From Candidatus Gastranaerophilales bacterium (GTDB taxonomy: Bacteria > Cyanobacteriota > Vampirovibrionia > Gastranaerophilales > Gastranaerophilaceae): a stretch of DNA of 64,000 nucleotides. Position 1 is the stretch's first letter; the number at the start of each line of letters is the position of its first letter. The position numbers were made by a program, and so were the translations under genes. The stretch lies in contig CALUPV010000003.1 in NCBI GenBank assembly GCA_944322745.1, positions 62,001 through 126,000 on the forward strand, given 5' to 3'. The notes under the pieces were generated by a model. That model had not been told where the DNA came from, searched no databases, and worked only from the letters and a program-made list of their open reading frames with translations. Below, one piece after another: positions 53,465-62,482 of this stretch.

Positions 53465-55549
53465 ATGGCAAGAAAAGTTCCATTGGAAAGAGTAAGAAAC
53501 TTTGGTATTGCTGCCCACATCGATGCAGGTAAAACAACTACCACTGAACGTATTCTTTTCTACACAGGTAAAACACATAAAATTGGTGAAGTGCACGATG
53601 GTGCTGCAGTAACCGACTTTATGGAACAAGAACGTGAAAGAGGTATTACAATTCAATCTGCAGCAGTAACTGCAATGTGGAAAAATCACCAATTTAACAT
53701 TATCGATACTCCCGGACACGTTGACTTCACAATCGAAGTTGAACGTTCACTTCGTGTATTAGATGGTGTTGTTGCTGTATTCTGTGCTGTTGGCGGTGTT
53801 CAATCACAATCAGAAACAGTTTGGAGACAAGCAAACAGATATGAAGTACCAAGAATGGTCTTTGTTAATAAAATGGATAGAACAGGTGCTGACTTCTATA
53901 GAGTTGTTGATCAATTAAAGAACAGACTAAATGCGAATGCAGTACCTATTCAATTACCTATTGGTGCAGAAGATAAATTTACAGGCTTAGTAGACCTTAT
54001 GACAATGAAAGCTGAAATTTATACTAATGACCTTGGTACAGATATAAGAGAGGAAGAAATTCCTGCAGATCTACTTGAAAAAGCTCAAGAATACAGAGCG
54101 GAAATGATTGAAAAAATTTCTGAAACAGACGATGATTTGATGATGAAATTTATGGAGGGTGAAGAACCTACAGTTGATGAATTAAAAGCAGCTTTGAGAA
54201 AAGCTGTTTGTACAAACCAAATTGTTCCTGTATGCTGCGGTACAGCATTCAAGAATAAAGGTGTTCAATTGCTTTTGGATAATGTTGTATACTATATGCC
54301 GTCTCCATTGGATGTAAAAGCTATTGAAGGTGAACTTGAAGATGGAACAAAGGTAGAAAGACACTCTAGTGAAGATGAACCGTTCTCTGCATTAGCATTT
54401 AAGATTATGACAGACCCATATGTTGGTCGTTTAACATTCTTAAGAGTATATTCGGGTAAATTAACAGCCGGTTCATACGCATTGAATGCAACAAACGGTA
54501 AAAAAGAACGTATCTCAAGATTAGTTCAAATGTATGCTGATCAAAGAAATGAAATTACAGAAGTATACGCTGGTGACATCTGTGCAGCAGTTGGTTTGAA
54601 AGATACAACAACAGGTGATACATTGTGTGATGAAAATGCACCAATTATATTGGAAAAAATGGAATTCCCGGATCCTGTTATTTCTGTTGCTATTGAACCA
54701 AAAACAAAAGCTGACCAAGATAAAATGGGTATTGCGCTTCAAAAACTTGCTGAAGAAGATCCTTCATTCAGAGTTAAATCAGATTCTGAAACAGGTCAAA
54801 CAATTATTTCAGGTATGGGTGAACTTCACTTAGATATTATTGTTGACCGTCTTTTAAGAGAATTCAAAGTAGATGCTAATGTTGGTAAACCACAAGTTGC
54901 ATACAGAGAAACTATCTTAGGAAATGCTGATCAAGATTCTAAATTTATCAGACAATCAGGTGGTAAAGGTCAATACGGTCACGTTAAAATCAGAATTTCT
55001 CCGGCCGGTGAAAACGAAGGTTTTGTATTCGAAAACAAAATTGTTGGTGGTGCTATTCCGAAAGAATACATTGAACCTGCAAGAAAAGGTATGGAAGAAG
55101 CTCTTGAAGGCGGTATCTTAGCCGGATATCCTATGATTGACGTTAAAGTTGAACTTTATGACGGTTCATACCATGATGTTGACTCTTCAGAAATGGCATT
55201 TAAGATTGCCGGTTCTATGGCTATCAAAGATGGTTGTAAGAAAGCAAGACCTTGTATTCTTGAACCTATGATGAAGGTTGAAATTGAAATTCCTGATGAA
55301 TATACAGGTACAATTATCGGTGATATTTCAAGACGTCGCGGACGTATTGAAGGTCAAGAACCAATCGGTAATACAGGAAATGTAATTGTTAGGGCAACTG
55401 TTCCGTTAGGTAACATGTTTGGTTATGCTACAGACTTACGTTCAAATACTCAAGGCAGAGGTACATTCTCTATGGAATTCTTGAAGTATGAACAAGTTCC
55501 AAACAATGTTCAAGAAGAGATTATTTCAAAATCAGGTGCTCGTGCTTAA
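53465..55549 (+). CDS. fusA: translation elongation factor G
   Basis: A 694-residue GTPase that drives ribosomal translocation. G1 [12 protein letters not shown] is near residues 16-27. RGITIQSAA (G2), DTPGHVDF (G3) and [10 protein letters not shown] (G4) follow. Domain IV contains [11 protein letters not shown] and the C-terminus [19 protein letters not shown]. It stands alone here rather than in a str operon (no rpsL, rpsG or tuf beside it). Codon choice looks more optimised than in its neighbours (more GGT and GAA, few rare codons), as expected for high expression. Confidence 0.96.
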   Translation: MARKVPLERVRNFGIAAHIDAGKTTTTERILFYTGKTHKIGEVHDGAAVTDFMEQERERGITIQSAAVTAMWKNHQFNIIDTPGHVDFTIEVERSLRVLDGVVAVFCAVGGVQSQSETVWRQANRYEVPRMVFVNKMDRTGADFYRVVDQLKNRLNANAVPIQLPIGAEDKFTGLVDLMTMKAEIYTNDLGTDIREEEIPADLLEKAQEYRAEMIEKISETDDDLMMKFMEGEEPTVDELKAALRKAVCTNQIVPVCCGTAFKNKGVQLLLDNVVYYMPSPLDVKAIEGELEDGTKVERHSSEDEPFSALAFKIMTDPYVGRLTFLRVYSGKLTAGSYALNATNGKKERISRLVQMYADQRNEITEVYAGDICAAVGLKDTTTGDTLCDENAPIILEKMEFPDPVISVAIEPKTKADQDKMGIALQKLAEEDPSFRVKSDSETGQTIISGMGELHLDIIVDRLLREFKVDANVGKPQVAYRETILGNADQDSKFIRQSGGKGQYGHVKIRISPAGENEGFVFENKIVGGAIPKEYIEPARKGMEEALEGGILAGYPMIDVKVELYDGSYHDVDSSEMAFKIAGSMAIKDGCKKARPCILEPMMKVEIEIPDEYTGTIIGDISRRRGRIEGQEPIGNTGNVIVRATVPLGNMFGYATDLRSNTQGRGTFSMEFLKYEQVPNNVQEEIISKSGARA

Positions 55550-55564
55550 TTGAAATAAAAAGAA

Positions 55565-55595
55565 AAAAAGAGGCATTATATTATGCCTCTTTTTT
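55565..55595 (+). terminator. rho-independent terminator of fusA
   Basis: AAAAAGAGGCAT (55565-55576) pairs with ATGCCTCTTTTT (55583-55594) around a 6-base loop, followed by more T. It can also serve the converging small gene. Confidence 0.88.
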
Positions 55596-55606
55596 TCTTG
55601 CGATGG

Positions 55607-56050
55607 TTAAGCATTATTAATTTCATTCGGCAGCTTATTTTCTTTTAAATACCAACTTTTTGTTCCTTCTCTTACAACATGAGTAAATCCTAAAATATCA
55701 TTTTTTAATTCATATCCAGCCGGTAATTTATGTGTTCCGGATGTAAAATCAAAAATATTCCAAGTTAAGCATGGATTGCCTAAGGTATTATCTTTAAATT
55801 TAGCATTTTTAGGTAAATTACGAGTTTTATTTACTCCATATATTTGTTCTTGGTTTAATCTTTTGAATAAAACTCTTACCATACTTATTTTAGGAGTCAC
55901 GCCCAATACTTTGTCAGTTGGTTTTGTTACTTCCTGTATATTTGTTTGAAAAGGACTAAAAATGTTATTTTCATTTTGTTTTCTTATTAATGTTGATGTA
56001 TTTTGTGGTTGTTTTATATACTGTTCAACCCCATTAAATGATATTGTCAT
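55607..56050 (-). CDS. protein of unknown function with N-terminal ISFNG motif
   Basis: 147 residues, not recognised. It begins MTISFNGVEQYIK, an SF-type N-terminal motif. Residues 5-50 are polar and probably disordered (Gln/Asn/Pro/Thr). The second half contains strands and aromatic residues (CLTWNIFDFTSGTHKLPAGYEL, then GFTHVVREGTKSWYL), suggesting a small folded domain. A strong Shine-Dalgarno (AAAGGAG) precedes ATG 56050. A 13-bp inverted repeat lies in its upstream region. Confidence 0.65.
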   Translation of the reverse strand: MTISFNGVEQYIKQPQNTSTLIRKQNENNIFSPFQTNIQEVTKPTDKVLGVTPKISMVRVLFKRLNQEQIYGVNKTRNLPKNAKFKDNTLGNPCLTWNIFDFTSGTHKLPAGYELKNDILGFTHVVREGTKSWYLKENKLPNEINNA

Positions 56051-56070
56051 GGCTTTTCTCCTTTACTTAC

Positions 56071-56132
56071 ATTCCTAAAAATTAATTAAATTACTAATCC
56101 GAATTGTTATATATATAAAAATTTTTAGGAAT
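56071..56132. repeat. 13-bp inverted repeat in the divergent intergenic region
   Basis: ATTCCTAAAAATT (56071-56083) and AATTTTTAGGAAT (56120-56132) are perfect inverse copies separated by 36 AT-rich bases. They lie between the ISFNG-protein start (56050) and the ycf45-like promoter (56234). They could be a regulator binding-site pair, a leader hairpin of the minus-strand gene, or ends of a degenerate small element. The remainder of this 308-base gap up to 56233 holds nothing else I recognise. Confidence 0.6.
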
Positions 56133-56233
56133 CCATAATTAACAAATTAAAGATAAATTTAAGAAATATTAAGAGCGAAAATAATATAAAAATGATAAAT
56201 TATGTTACATTACTACAAATATAGTAAAATATT

Positions 56234-56262
56234 TTGAAAGTTATAAAAAAAAGTGTTATAAT
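56234..56262 (+). promoter_or_regulatory. consensus sigma-70 promoter of the Ycf45-like ATPase
   Basis: TTGAAA (56234-56239), exactly 17 bases, then a perfect TATAAT (56257-56262). Start of transcription is expected near 56269, giving a leader of about 90 bases. It is the clearest housekeeping promoter in the window. Confidence 0.8.
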
Positions 56263-56269
56263 AAAAGTG

Positions 56270-56358
56270 TAGATGGAAAGCCCCGATATAGGGCGATAAA
56301 AAGTCCTAATCGGTACAAGTAAAATACCCGAGTTCGTTAGATAAAGCGAAAGGGACAT
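56270..56358 (+). promoter_or_regulatory. structured 5' leader of the Ycf45-like gene (candidate cis-regulatory RNA)
   Basis: The leader is locally G+C-richer than its surroundings and can fold into two hairpins. P1: CCGAT (56283-56287) with ATCGG (56309-56313), extended across a bulged A by TAGG (56289-56292) with CCTA (56305-56308). P2: CCC (56327-56329) with GGG (56352-56354) and TTCG (56333-56336) with CGAA (56347-56350). P2 would hide the Shine-Dalgarno AAAGGG just before ATG 56359. It does not match a riboswitch class I know. An alternative GCCC/GGGC pairing (56280-56283 with 56291-56294) could compete with P1. Confidence 0.45.
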
Positions 56359-57957
56359 ATGGACAAAATACAATTTCACAATGACCTAAGAAGGTTAATT
56401 GAAATTTTACCGCCGAAGATTGTCGAAGCATTAAGGCCTTACAACTTGGATGATGCAATCGAATTGGTTTTTGATTTAGGCAGGGTTGGAGAAATACGTT
56501 ATTCTGACGGGAAAACAGTTTTTTTAGGCGAAAGTTATATAGTCGATGAAGATATTGAGTATATAACATCAAAAATTCAGCCATTTACGAGCGATAATCG
56601 TTCAGGTATCCCCGGAACATTGCATAGAATAAGTGCAATAAGAAACAGACAGTCGAAAGTAGTTGGTCTAACTTGCAGAATTGGCCGTGTTGTTACGGGT
56701 ACTATTGCTTGTATAAAAGATATAGTTTTACAAAATAAAAGTATATTGTTCTTAGGTCGTCCTGGTGTTGGTAAGACAACTAAGCTTAGAGAAATATCAA
56801 GATTAGTTGCGGATGATTTAGGAAAAAGAGTTGTTGTAGTAGATACATCAAATGAAATTGCAGGAGATGGAGATACTCCGCATCCGGCTATAGGTAGAGC
56901 AAGGAGAATGCAGGTCTCTCAACCTATTTATCAAAAAGATGTTATGATTGAGGCTGTTGAAAATCATACTCCTGAAGTAATAGTAGTCGATGAAATAGGT
57001 ACAGAAGAAGAAGCCCAAGCGGCTAGAACAATAGCGGAACGTGGTGTTATGCTTATTGCAACTGCTCATGGTAATACTTTGGATAATTTGATAAAAAACC
57101 CAACATTATCTGATTTAGTTGGTGGTGTAAGTTCTGTAACACTAGGTGATGATGAAGCGAAGAGACGTGGTAGTCAAAAAACGGTACTTGAAAGAGAAAA
57201 ACAGCCAACATTTGATATAGTCATAGAAATTATAGATAGAAATACCTTGGCTGTATATAAAAATACTGCGGAAGCTGTTGATTATATATTGCGTGGTTGG
57301 CCGATAAGACCTGAAATCAGAAAAGTTGATCAAGTATATGAAAATACGGAAAAAACTGTAGAAAAAGTTGCAGTTCAGGAAAAAATTAAGGAAGAAGAAG
57401 ATCTTGCAAGTCAGAAACTTAAGTTTAGTTTTTCAAGACAAGAATATGTAAAACAAGTAAAAGATTTCAAAAAGATATATATTTATGCAGTTAGTAGAAC
57501 TGTATTGGACAAAGTTTTAGAAAGGCTTAATCTTCAAGCAGAAATTACAAGAAATATTGAAGAAGCAGATATTGTAATAGTTCATAAAGCATTTGCAAAA
57601 GGCGGTACTAAAATTTTAAGTATAGCTAATGATTATAAACTTCCTATATATTATGTACGTTCAAATTCAATGTCGCAAGTACAAAAAGTAGTAAAAGAAG
57701 CGCTTCATATAACTGATAGTGAAACTCTGCAAGGGTATTATGATGATGCTGAAAGAGCATTAGATGAAGCAAAAGCTGCTATTCAAAAGATATTAGAAGG
57801 TGCTGATAATGTTGAATTACAACCTCAAAATCAGCAAATAAGGAAAATGCAGCATGAACTTGTGGAACAGCATAATCTATCAAGTGAAAGTGTAGGCGAG
57901 GGTCCTCAAAGACGATTGAGAATTGTTGGCGGTAGTGATTTTAAGCATGCCGGATAG
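56359..57957 (+). CDS. ycf45: Ycf45-type AAA ATPase with R3H domain
   Basis: 532 residues. The N-terminal part (ILPPKIVEALRP, IELVFDLGRVGEIRY) is the conserved Ycf45 opening. The ATPase has Walker A GRPGVGKTTK from residue 133 and Walker B VIVVDEIGTEEE, and resembles the SpoIIIAA-like P-loop family. A linker and a roughly 100-residue alpha/beta domain follow. The C-terminus has R-K-M-Q-H (R495, H499) and SVGEGPQRRLRIV, matching an R3H nucleic-acid-binding domain. Ycf45 proteins are typical of cyanobacteria and plastids, so this is a lineage marker. Cellular role is not established; single-stranded nucleic acid binding is likely. Confidence 0.88.
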   Translation: MDKIQFHNDLRRLIEILPPKIVEALRPYNLDDAIELVFDLGRVGEIRYSDGKTVFLGESYIVDEDIEYITSKIQPFTSDNRSGIPGTLHRISAIRNRQSKVVGLTCRIGRVVTGTIACIKDIVLQNKSILFLGRPGVGKTTKLREISRLVADDLGKRVVVVDTSNEIAGDGDTPHPAIGRARRMQVSQPIYQKDVMIEAVENHTPEVIVVDEIGTEEEAQAARTIAERGVMLIATAHGNTLDNLIKNPTLSDLVGGVSSVTLGDDEAKRRGSQKTVLEREKQPTFDIVIEIIDRNTLAVYKNTAEAVDYILRGWPIRPEIRKVDQVYENTEKTVEKVAVQEKIKEEEDLASQKLKFSFSRQEYVKQVKDFKKIYIYAVSRTVLDKVLERLNLQAEITRNIEEADIVIVHKAFAKGGTKILSIANDYKLPIYYVRSNSMSQVQKVVKEALHITDSETLQGYYDDAERALDEAKAAIQKILEGADNVELQPQNQQIRKMQHELVEQHNLSSESVGEGPQRRLRIVGGSDFKHAG

Positions 57958-57970
57958 ATATATGAAAAAT

Positions 57971-57998
57971 AAAAAGAGCTTTTGCAAAAGCTCTTTTT
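57971..57998. terminator. bidirectional terminator after the Ycf45-like gene
   Basis: A perfect 28-base palindrome with AAAAAGAGCTTTTG (57971-57984) as its left half. A- and T-tracts are on both ends. The stop codon of the converging radical SAM gene (57997-57999) overlaps its right edge. Confidence 0.9.
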
Positions 57999-58980
57999 AT
58001 TTTATTTTATATGAATGATTTTTAATTATTCCTTCAACAAAGTCATATGTTGAAATTGTAAATTCAGGATCAGATTCTTTTATTCTTGTTTTCATATATT
58101 CGTACAGATCACATATTTCTTGGGTTAATTCAGATTTTTCAGGATTTTTTACCGAATGACAAAATTCAATAGATGGAAAAAAATTAGTAACTCCAATTGA
58201 AGCACAAAGGTTTATCCAATTATCAATTTCTTGTTTTGTATCATTAATGCCTTTCAGAATAATGTACTTGATAATAATTCTATGAGATAAGTTTTTTGTA
58301 TCTTTTATATATCTTCTTATATTTTTTATAACATCATCAAATTTATCAACACCTTTAATCTTTTTGAAATTTTCTCTGGATGCACAGTCAAGTGATATAC
58401 ATATAGATGAGTCATGATTTGCTTTAATAGCTTTTGCTATATATTTTTCATAAAAAATCCCATTAGAGAGTATATTAACTTTATATTGGTTTTTAATGAA
58501 AAATTTTAATAACAGAGGAAATTCCTGAAGAATGGTCGGTTCACCACCAACCAGAGAGATTTCTGCATTTGGGTCTAATTTTTTTTGTTTATGAAGTTCT
58601 TTTAAATTTTTAAGAACATTTATTACTCCCTGTTGATTTCTGCCTGTTGAAATCTTTAGTTTTGTAGTTTCTCTGTTTGAACAATATACACAAGCACAGT
58701 TACATTGGTTCCAATGATAAATTTCAATATATTTAATTTTATTATCTGTTGGAAAATCTTCATTAACTTCCTGTAAGTATAAGCATTTTTTACAATGTTC
58801 CGGACAAACTCCTTTCTTCATGTTTTCAAGAACAGATTCTCTTTCTTTAAAGAAAGTTGTTAAAAAATCTTTGTCATATTGTTGAAATGTATGATCTTGC
58901 CATAATTTGTTGCAATATGTCAAACCCGAATAATGAAAATTAATTCCGTTATTTAAATAAAAGCAGTATTTTTGTTTCAA
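57997..58980 (-). CDS. radical SAM protein
   Basis: 327 residues. The cluster motif C-x3-C-x2-C is in NQCNCACVYCSNRE, followed by SLVGGEPT (SAM-binding GGE) and ICISLDCAS. A second Cys triad, CPEHCKKC, lies just upstream of the radical SAM core and could hold an auxiliary iron-sulfur cluster or zinc. No C-terminal SPASM Cys cluster is present. The product and substrate are unknown. Such proteins include peptide and polysaccharide modifiers. It is not in an operon: the upstream thrC gene is more than 50 bases away. Confidence 0.88.
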   Translation of the reverse strand: MKQKYCFYLNNGINFHYSGLTYCNKLWQDHTFQQYDKDFLTTFFKERESVLENMKKGVCPEHCKKCLYLQEVNEDFPTDNKIKYIEIYHWNQCNCACVYCSNRETTKLKISTGRNQQGVINVLKNLKELHKQKKLDPNAEISLVGGEPTILQEFPLLLKFFIKNQYKVNILSNGIFYEKYIAKAIKANHDSSICISLDCASRENFKKIKGVDKFDDVIKNIRRYIKDTKNLSHRIIIKYIILKGINDTKQEIDNWINLCASIGVTNFFPSIEFCHSVKNPEKSELTQEICDLYEYMKTRIKESDPEFTISTYDFVEGIIKNHSYKIK

Positions 58981-59039
58981 TATAAAACCTTTCTTTTATA
59001 TTTTAATAAAAGAATTTAAGACTAAAGATTACTTTTTAC

Positions 59040-60107
59040 CTATAAATTAATAACTTTTAGGATATCATGTAAATCTGCTTTAGTTTTCTTAACTTCTGCA
59101 GCTGAGTATTTTATTGCGCTATCAGGGTCTTTTAGTCCATTACCTGTTAAAATACAAACAGAAGTTGAACCTTCTTTTACAAGTCCCATCTTATTAGCTT
59201 TTATTAAGCCTGCAACAGAAGCGGCACTACCAGGTTCAGCTAAAATACCTTCTGTTGAAGCCATTAATTTGTATGCTTCAATAATTTCTTCATCTGTAAC
59301 GCAATCAATCTTACCGTTTGATAAATCTCTTGCCCTTTCAGCTTGTTTCCAGCTTGCAGGATTACCAATTCTTATTGCTGTTGCAATCGTTTCAGGGTGA
59401 AGTATCCTTTCCCCTTTTACAATAGCTGCTGCACCTTGAGCTTCATATCCCATCATTTTTGGTAAATGAGTTGATTTTTTAAGTGCGAAGAATTCTTCAT
59501 AACCTTTAAAGTAAGCCGTAATATTGCCTGCATTACCTACAGGAATAAAGTGGTAGTCAGGCGCATCACCCAGAGCTTCAATAATTTCAAATGCACCTGT
59601 TTTTTGTCCTTCTATTCTGTATGGATTTACAGAGTTTACCAAAGTTATGGGAGAATTTTTAGAAATTTCAATAACCATTTCAAGTGCTTCGTCAAAGTTG
59701 CCTTGAATTGCAATAATCTCAGCACCATACATCATAGCTTGTGATAATTTTCCAAGTGCGATATATCCATCAGGAATTAAAACAAAAACTCTAACACCTG
59801 CTTTTGCACCATAAGCTGCAGCGGCTGCAGATGTATTACCCGTTGAAGCACAAATTATTGCTTTAGAACCATCTTCAACAGCTTTAGTAACAGCCATTGT
59901 CATGCCTCTGTCTTTAAAACTTCCTGTTGGATTTGCACCTTCATATTTTAAATAAACATTACCTTTAAGACCTATTTTTTTTGCTAAATTATCAGCTTTT
60001 ATTAACGGAGTATTACCTTCATTTAAAGTAATAACAGGTGTTTTGTCTGTTACAGGTAAATATTCTCTATATTTATTTATTAAACCTTGATAATGATTCT
60101 TTTCCAT
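59040..60107 (-). CDS. thrC: threonine synthase
   Basis: A 355-residue PLP enzyme converting O-phosphohomoserine to threonine. [25 protein letters not shown] (PLP Lys65), [20 protein letters not shown] and [17 protein letters not shown] identify the short bacterial type. It follows the homoserine dehydrogenase gene by 9 bases, forming a hom-thrC operon. Confidence 0.95.
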   Translation of the reverse strand: MEKNHYQGLINKYREYLPVTDKTPVITLNEGNTPLIKADNLAKKIGLKGNVYLKYEGANPTGSFKDRGMTMAVTKAVEDGSKAIICASTGNTSAAAAAYGAKAGVRVFVLIPDGYIALGKLSQAMMYGAEIIAIQGNFDEALEMVIEISKNSPITLVNSVNPYRIEGQKTGAFEIIEALGDAPDYHFIPVGNAGNITAYFKGYEEFFALKKSTHLPKMMGYEAQGAAAIVKGERILHPETIATAIRIGNPASWKQAERARDLSNGKIDCVTDEEIIEAYKLMASTEGILAEPGSAASVAGLIKANKMGLVKEGSTSVCILTGNGLKDPDSAIKYSAAEVKKTKADLHDILKVINL

Positions 60108-60116
60108 AAAAGCCTC

Positions 60117-61388
60117 CTAGTTCATAACTCTTAACAGGTTGTCTATATTCTTAATACATTCAGATTTTAATAATTCTTGTAATGCATTTTGTACATCAGC
60201 TTCCTTACTTTTTTCAGTGATAACAACAATTTCTGCCGTATTATCATCTTTTGTGCCTTTTTGCATTATTGTGGAAATATTTATATTATTATTGCCGCAT
60301 ATTGTACCTATTACACCGATAGCCCCCGGGTTGTTACTTGCATTTATTGATATATAGTATTCATTATAAGTGTCACCGATATTTATTTGATCGGCAATTT
60401 CATTATGGTTGCAAATTGCTTGCGGAATTGGTGAGTCAGATACTTCAAGTTCAGATGCTAACACAAGTAAGTCACCAACCACAGAGCTTGCTGTAGGTTC
60501 AGCACCTGCACCTGCTCCTGTGAAAATTAAATCTCCAACCGGATATCCTGTCAGCATAATAGAATTTGTTGCATTTTTAACTTTTGCTAATAAGTGTTTT
60601 TTTGCAACAAGCATAGGATGAACTCTTACGTCAATTTTACCGTTTTCTAATACTTGTCCCATTGCAATGAGCTTTATTGTATATCCCAATTCTTTTGCAG
60701 ATTTAATATCTTGAGCTGTTATTTTTGTGATACCTTCACGGTATATTTTATTAATATCAACTTTCTTGTTAAAAGAAATTGTTGATAAAATCGCTATTTT
60801 ATATGCAGCATCATATCCTTCAACATCACCTGTCGGATCAGTTTCAGCGTAACCTAATTCTTGAGCTTGTTTTAATGCTGTTTCATATGATAATTCTTTT
60901 TCTGCCATTTTCGTCAAAATATAATTGGTTGTTCCATTTAATATAGCAGCAATTTTTGTGATTTTATTTGCACATAAAATTGTTTTAATTGGCATAATTA
61001 TTGGTATACCACCTGCTACTGCGGCTTCATAGAGTATTATCACTTTATTTTCTTTTGCAAGTTGGAATAATTCACTTCCTTTTTTTGCAAGCAGTTCTTT
61101 GTTTGCTGTAACAATATGCTTTTTATTTTTAATTGCCGCCGTTAAAATATCAAAAGTTGGTGTTACCCCACCTGCAACTTCAATCACAATATCGATTTCC
61201 GGGTTATTAACAATTTCGTATGGGTCTTGTGTCAATAAGTTTGTATCAAAATTCTCAATATTTCTTTTCTTGTTGATATTTTTTACTGCAATTTTTTTGA
61301 TTTCAATATTCGGAAATGATTGAAGTACCTTGTATACTCCTGTTCCGACAGTTCCAAAACCTATAATTCCGACTTTTAGTGATTTCAT
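60117..61388 (-). CDS. hom: homoserine dehydrogenase
   Basis: 423 residues. The NAD(P)-binding start VGIIGFGTVGTGVYKVL, ANKELLAKKG, YEAAVAGGIPIIMPI, AAILNGTTNYIL and the signature AELGYAETDPTGDVEGYDAAYK-like block (AQELGYAETDPTGDVEG) are present. The C-terminal roughly 80 residues (INASNNPGAIGVIGTICGNNNINI) are an ACT domain for feedback control by threonine. It is first gene of hom-thrC. Confidence 0.95.
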   Translation of the reverse strand: MKSLKVGIIGFGTVGTGVYKVLQSFPNIEIKKIAVKNINKKRNIENFDTNLLTQDPYEIVNNPEIDIVIEVAGGVTPTFDILTAAIKNKKHIVTANKELLAKKGSELFQLAKENKVIILYEAAVAGGIPIIMPIKTILCANKITKIAAILNGTTNYILTKMAEKELSYETALKQAQELGYAETDPTGDVEGYDAAYKIAILSTISFNKKVDINKIYREGITKITAQDIKSAKELGYTIKLIAMGQVLENGKIDVRVHPMLVAKKHLLAKVKNATNSIMLTGYPVGDLIFTGAGAGAEPTASSVVGDLLVLASELEVSDSPIPQAICNHNEIADQINIGDTYNEYYISINASNNPGAIGVIGTICGNNNINISTIMQKGTKDDNTAEIVVITEKSKEADVQNALQELLKSECIKNIDNLLRVMN

Positions 61389-61571
61389 AACTACTCCGAT
61401 TATCTTTTTATAGAATAATTAAACCATAACTAACTTGAAAAAACATAAATATAATAGTGATTTAAGAGTATAATTAAGAAATGTAACAAAAAATAATTTA
61501 TCTGAATTTGAACATTTTGAAAAGTTTTTATATATATGTAGACACTATATTAAGATATTAGGAGATTAGAT

Positions 61572-61811
61572 ATGGGAAGTGGAAATTATCTTTCTTTATT
61601 AAATTTAAGCGGAATGTCAGGTCATGTTGCTTTATTTTCTTCTTCTAAAGGCGGAGAAACAGCCGGTAGTGTTGCATTTAATTCGTTCTCGTCCTCAAAA
61701 TCAAGATTTTCAGGCAATGGCGGAGAAACAGCCGGAAGTGTTGCAAATAGTTTTTCAGGCGGATCATCTTCTTGTGGAAGCAGTTGCGGTTCTTTTACTG
61801 CTATTGCCTAG
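61572..61811 (+). CDS. small Ser/Gly-rich peptide with GGETAGSVA repeats
   Basis: 79 residues, not recognised. Ser and Gly dominate. GGETAGSVA occurs twice (27-35 and 50-58), each followed within a few residues by NSFS. The C-terminus is SSSCGSSCGSFTAIA with two cysteines. The N-terminal 20 residues (MGSGNYLSLLNLSGMSGHVA) are less repetitive and could act as a leader. The layout (leader, repeated cores, Ser/Cys-rich end) is like a ribosomally made, modified peptide precursor, but no modification enzyme is adjacent. The Shine-Dalgarno is AGGAG (61559-61563). Confidence 0.6.
   Translation: MGSGNYLSLLNLSGMSGHVALFSSSKGGETAGSVAFNSFSSSKSRFSGNGGETAGSVANSFSGGSSSCGSSCGSFTAIA
61650..61744 (+). repeat. 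two direct repeats encoding GGETAGSVA
   Basis: GGCGGAGAAACAGCCGG plus the following AGTGTTGCA occurs at 61650-61675 and 61719-61744 with one base difference, 69 bases apart (23 codons). The near identity at the DNA level suggests a fairly recent internal duplication. Confidence 0.75.
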
Positions 61812-61907
61812 ATATTAAGTAATATGAGTTTTAAATATAATGTTTGCGGCTCGACTGTGTGTCTGTGACAATAAAGTGAAACAGATAATACAAGAAGAAT
61901 TCATAAT

Positions 61908-61938
61908 AAAAGAGATGCAGTAAATGCATCTCTTTTTT
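61908..61938. terminator. terminator downstream of the repeat peptide and zinc-ribbon genes
   Basis: AAAAGAGATGCA (61908-61919) pairs with TGCATCTCTTTT (61925-61936) around a 5-base loop, with further T on the plus strand. It lies between two converging genes. Confidence 0.88.
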
Positions 61939-61953
61939 GTATTTTATAAAAAT

Positions 61954-62226
61954 TTATTGAGCATCTTTAATAGTGCTGTAGCAATCTTTACAATATACTT
62001 CTTTTCCTTCGATTGGCTTAAATGGAACCTTTGTCTGGCATCCACATTTAGAGCAAGTTACTTCATATAACTTTTTTCTGTTCTTTTGTCTTCTGTTTTT
62101 TCTGCATTCGGGACAACGCTTTGGCTTGTTAACAAGACCCCTTGCTGCGTAAAATTCTTGTTCACCTGCAGTAAACACAAATTCACTTCCGCAATCTTCG
62201 CAAATAAGCTTTTCGTCTTCGTACAT
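61954..62226 (-). CDS. CxxC zinc-ribbon protein
   Basis: 90 residues. Four Cys pairs form two zinc ribbons: CEDCGSEF with CPECRKNRR, and CSKCGCQ with CKDCYS. The first ribbon includes FTAGEQEFYAARGL, the pattern of the C-x2-C-x17-C-x2-C family often annotated as zinc-ribbon domain containing protein. Between them is a very basic stretch (RKNRRQKNRKK), suggesting RNA or DNA binding. The role is unknown. Confidence 0.85.
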   Translation of the reverse strand: MYEDEKLICEDCGSEFVFTAGEQEFYAARGLVNKPKRCPECRKNRRQKNRKKLYEVTCSKCGCQTKVPFKPIEGKEVYCKDCYSTIKDAQ

Positions 62227-62482
62227 TTTTTGTCTTCTCCTTAAATTGGGTAATGCTTGTAAATAATTTGCGATAGGAATTAAAAGTTTAATTACTAAAT
62301 TTAGTTATCTACAAGATTATATTGTATAATTGAACGTTATTTTTAGCAAGAAGAATGTTTTCAAAATTTAACCTTATGCTTAATGTTAAGATATGTAAAA
62401 AATATGTTTTATATTTTTGTCATGTAGCAATAATATTATTTTAGGATGTTTAAGAAGACAGGTATGTATCTGTGAGGAATCA

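Noticed and set aside
56270-56358. Assignment of the leader to a known riboswitch class
   Set aside because: I compared it from memory with purine, SAM, THF, fluoride, preQ1, glutamine and c-di-GMP consensus patterns and found no convincing core match.
57997-58980. Radical SAM protein as maturase of the GGETAGSVA peptide
   Set aside because: The genes are 2.6 kb apart on opposite strands with hom-thrC between them, and no SPASM or leader-binding domain is visible.
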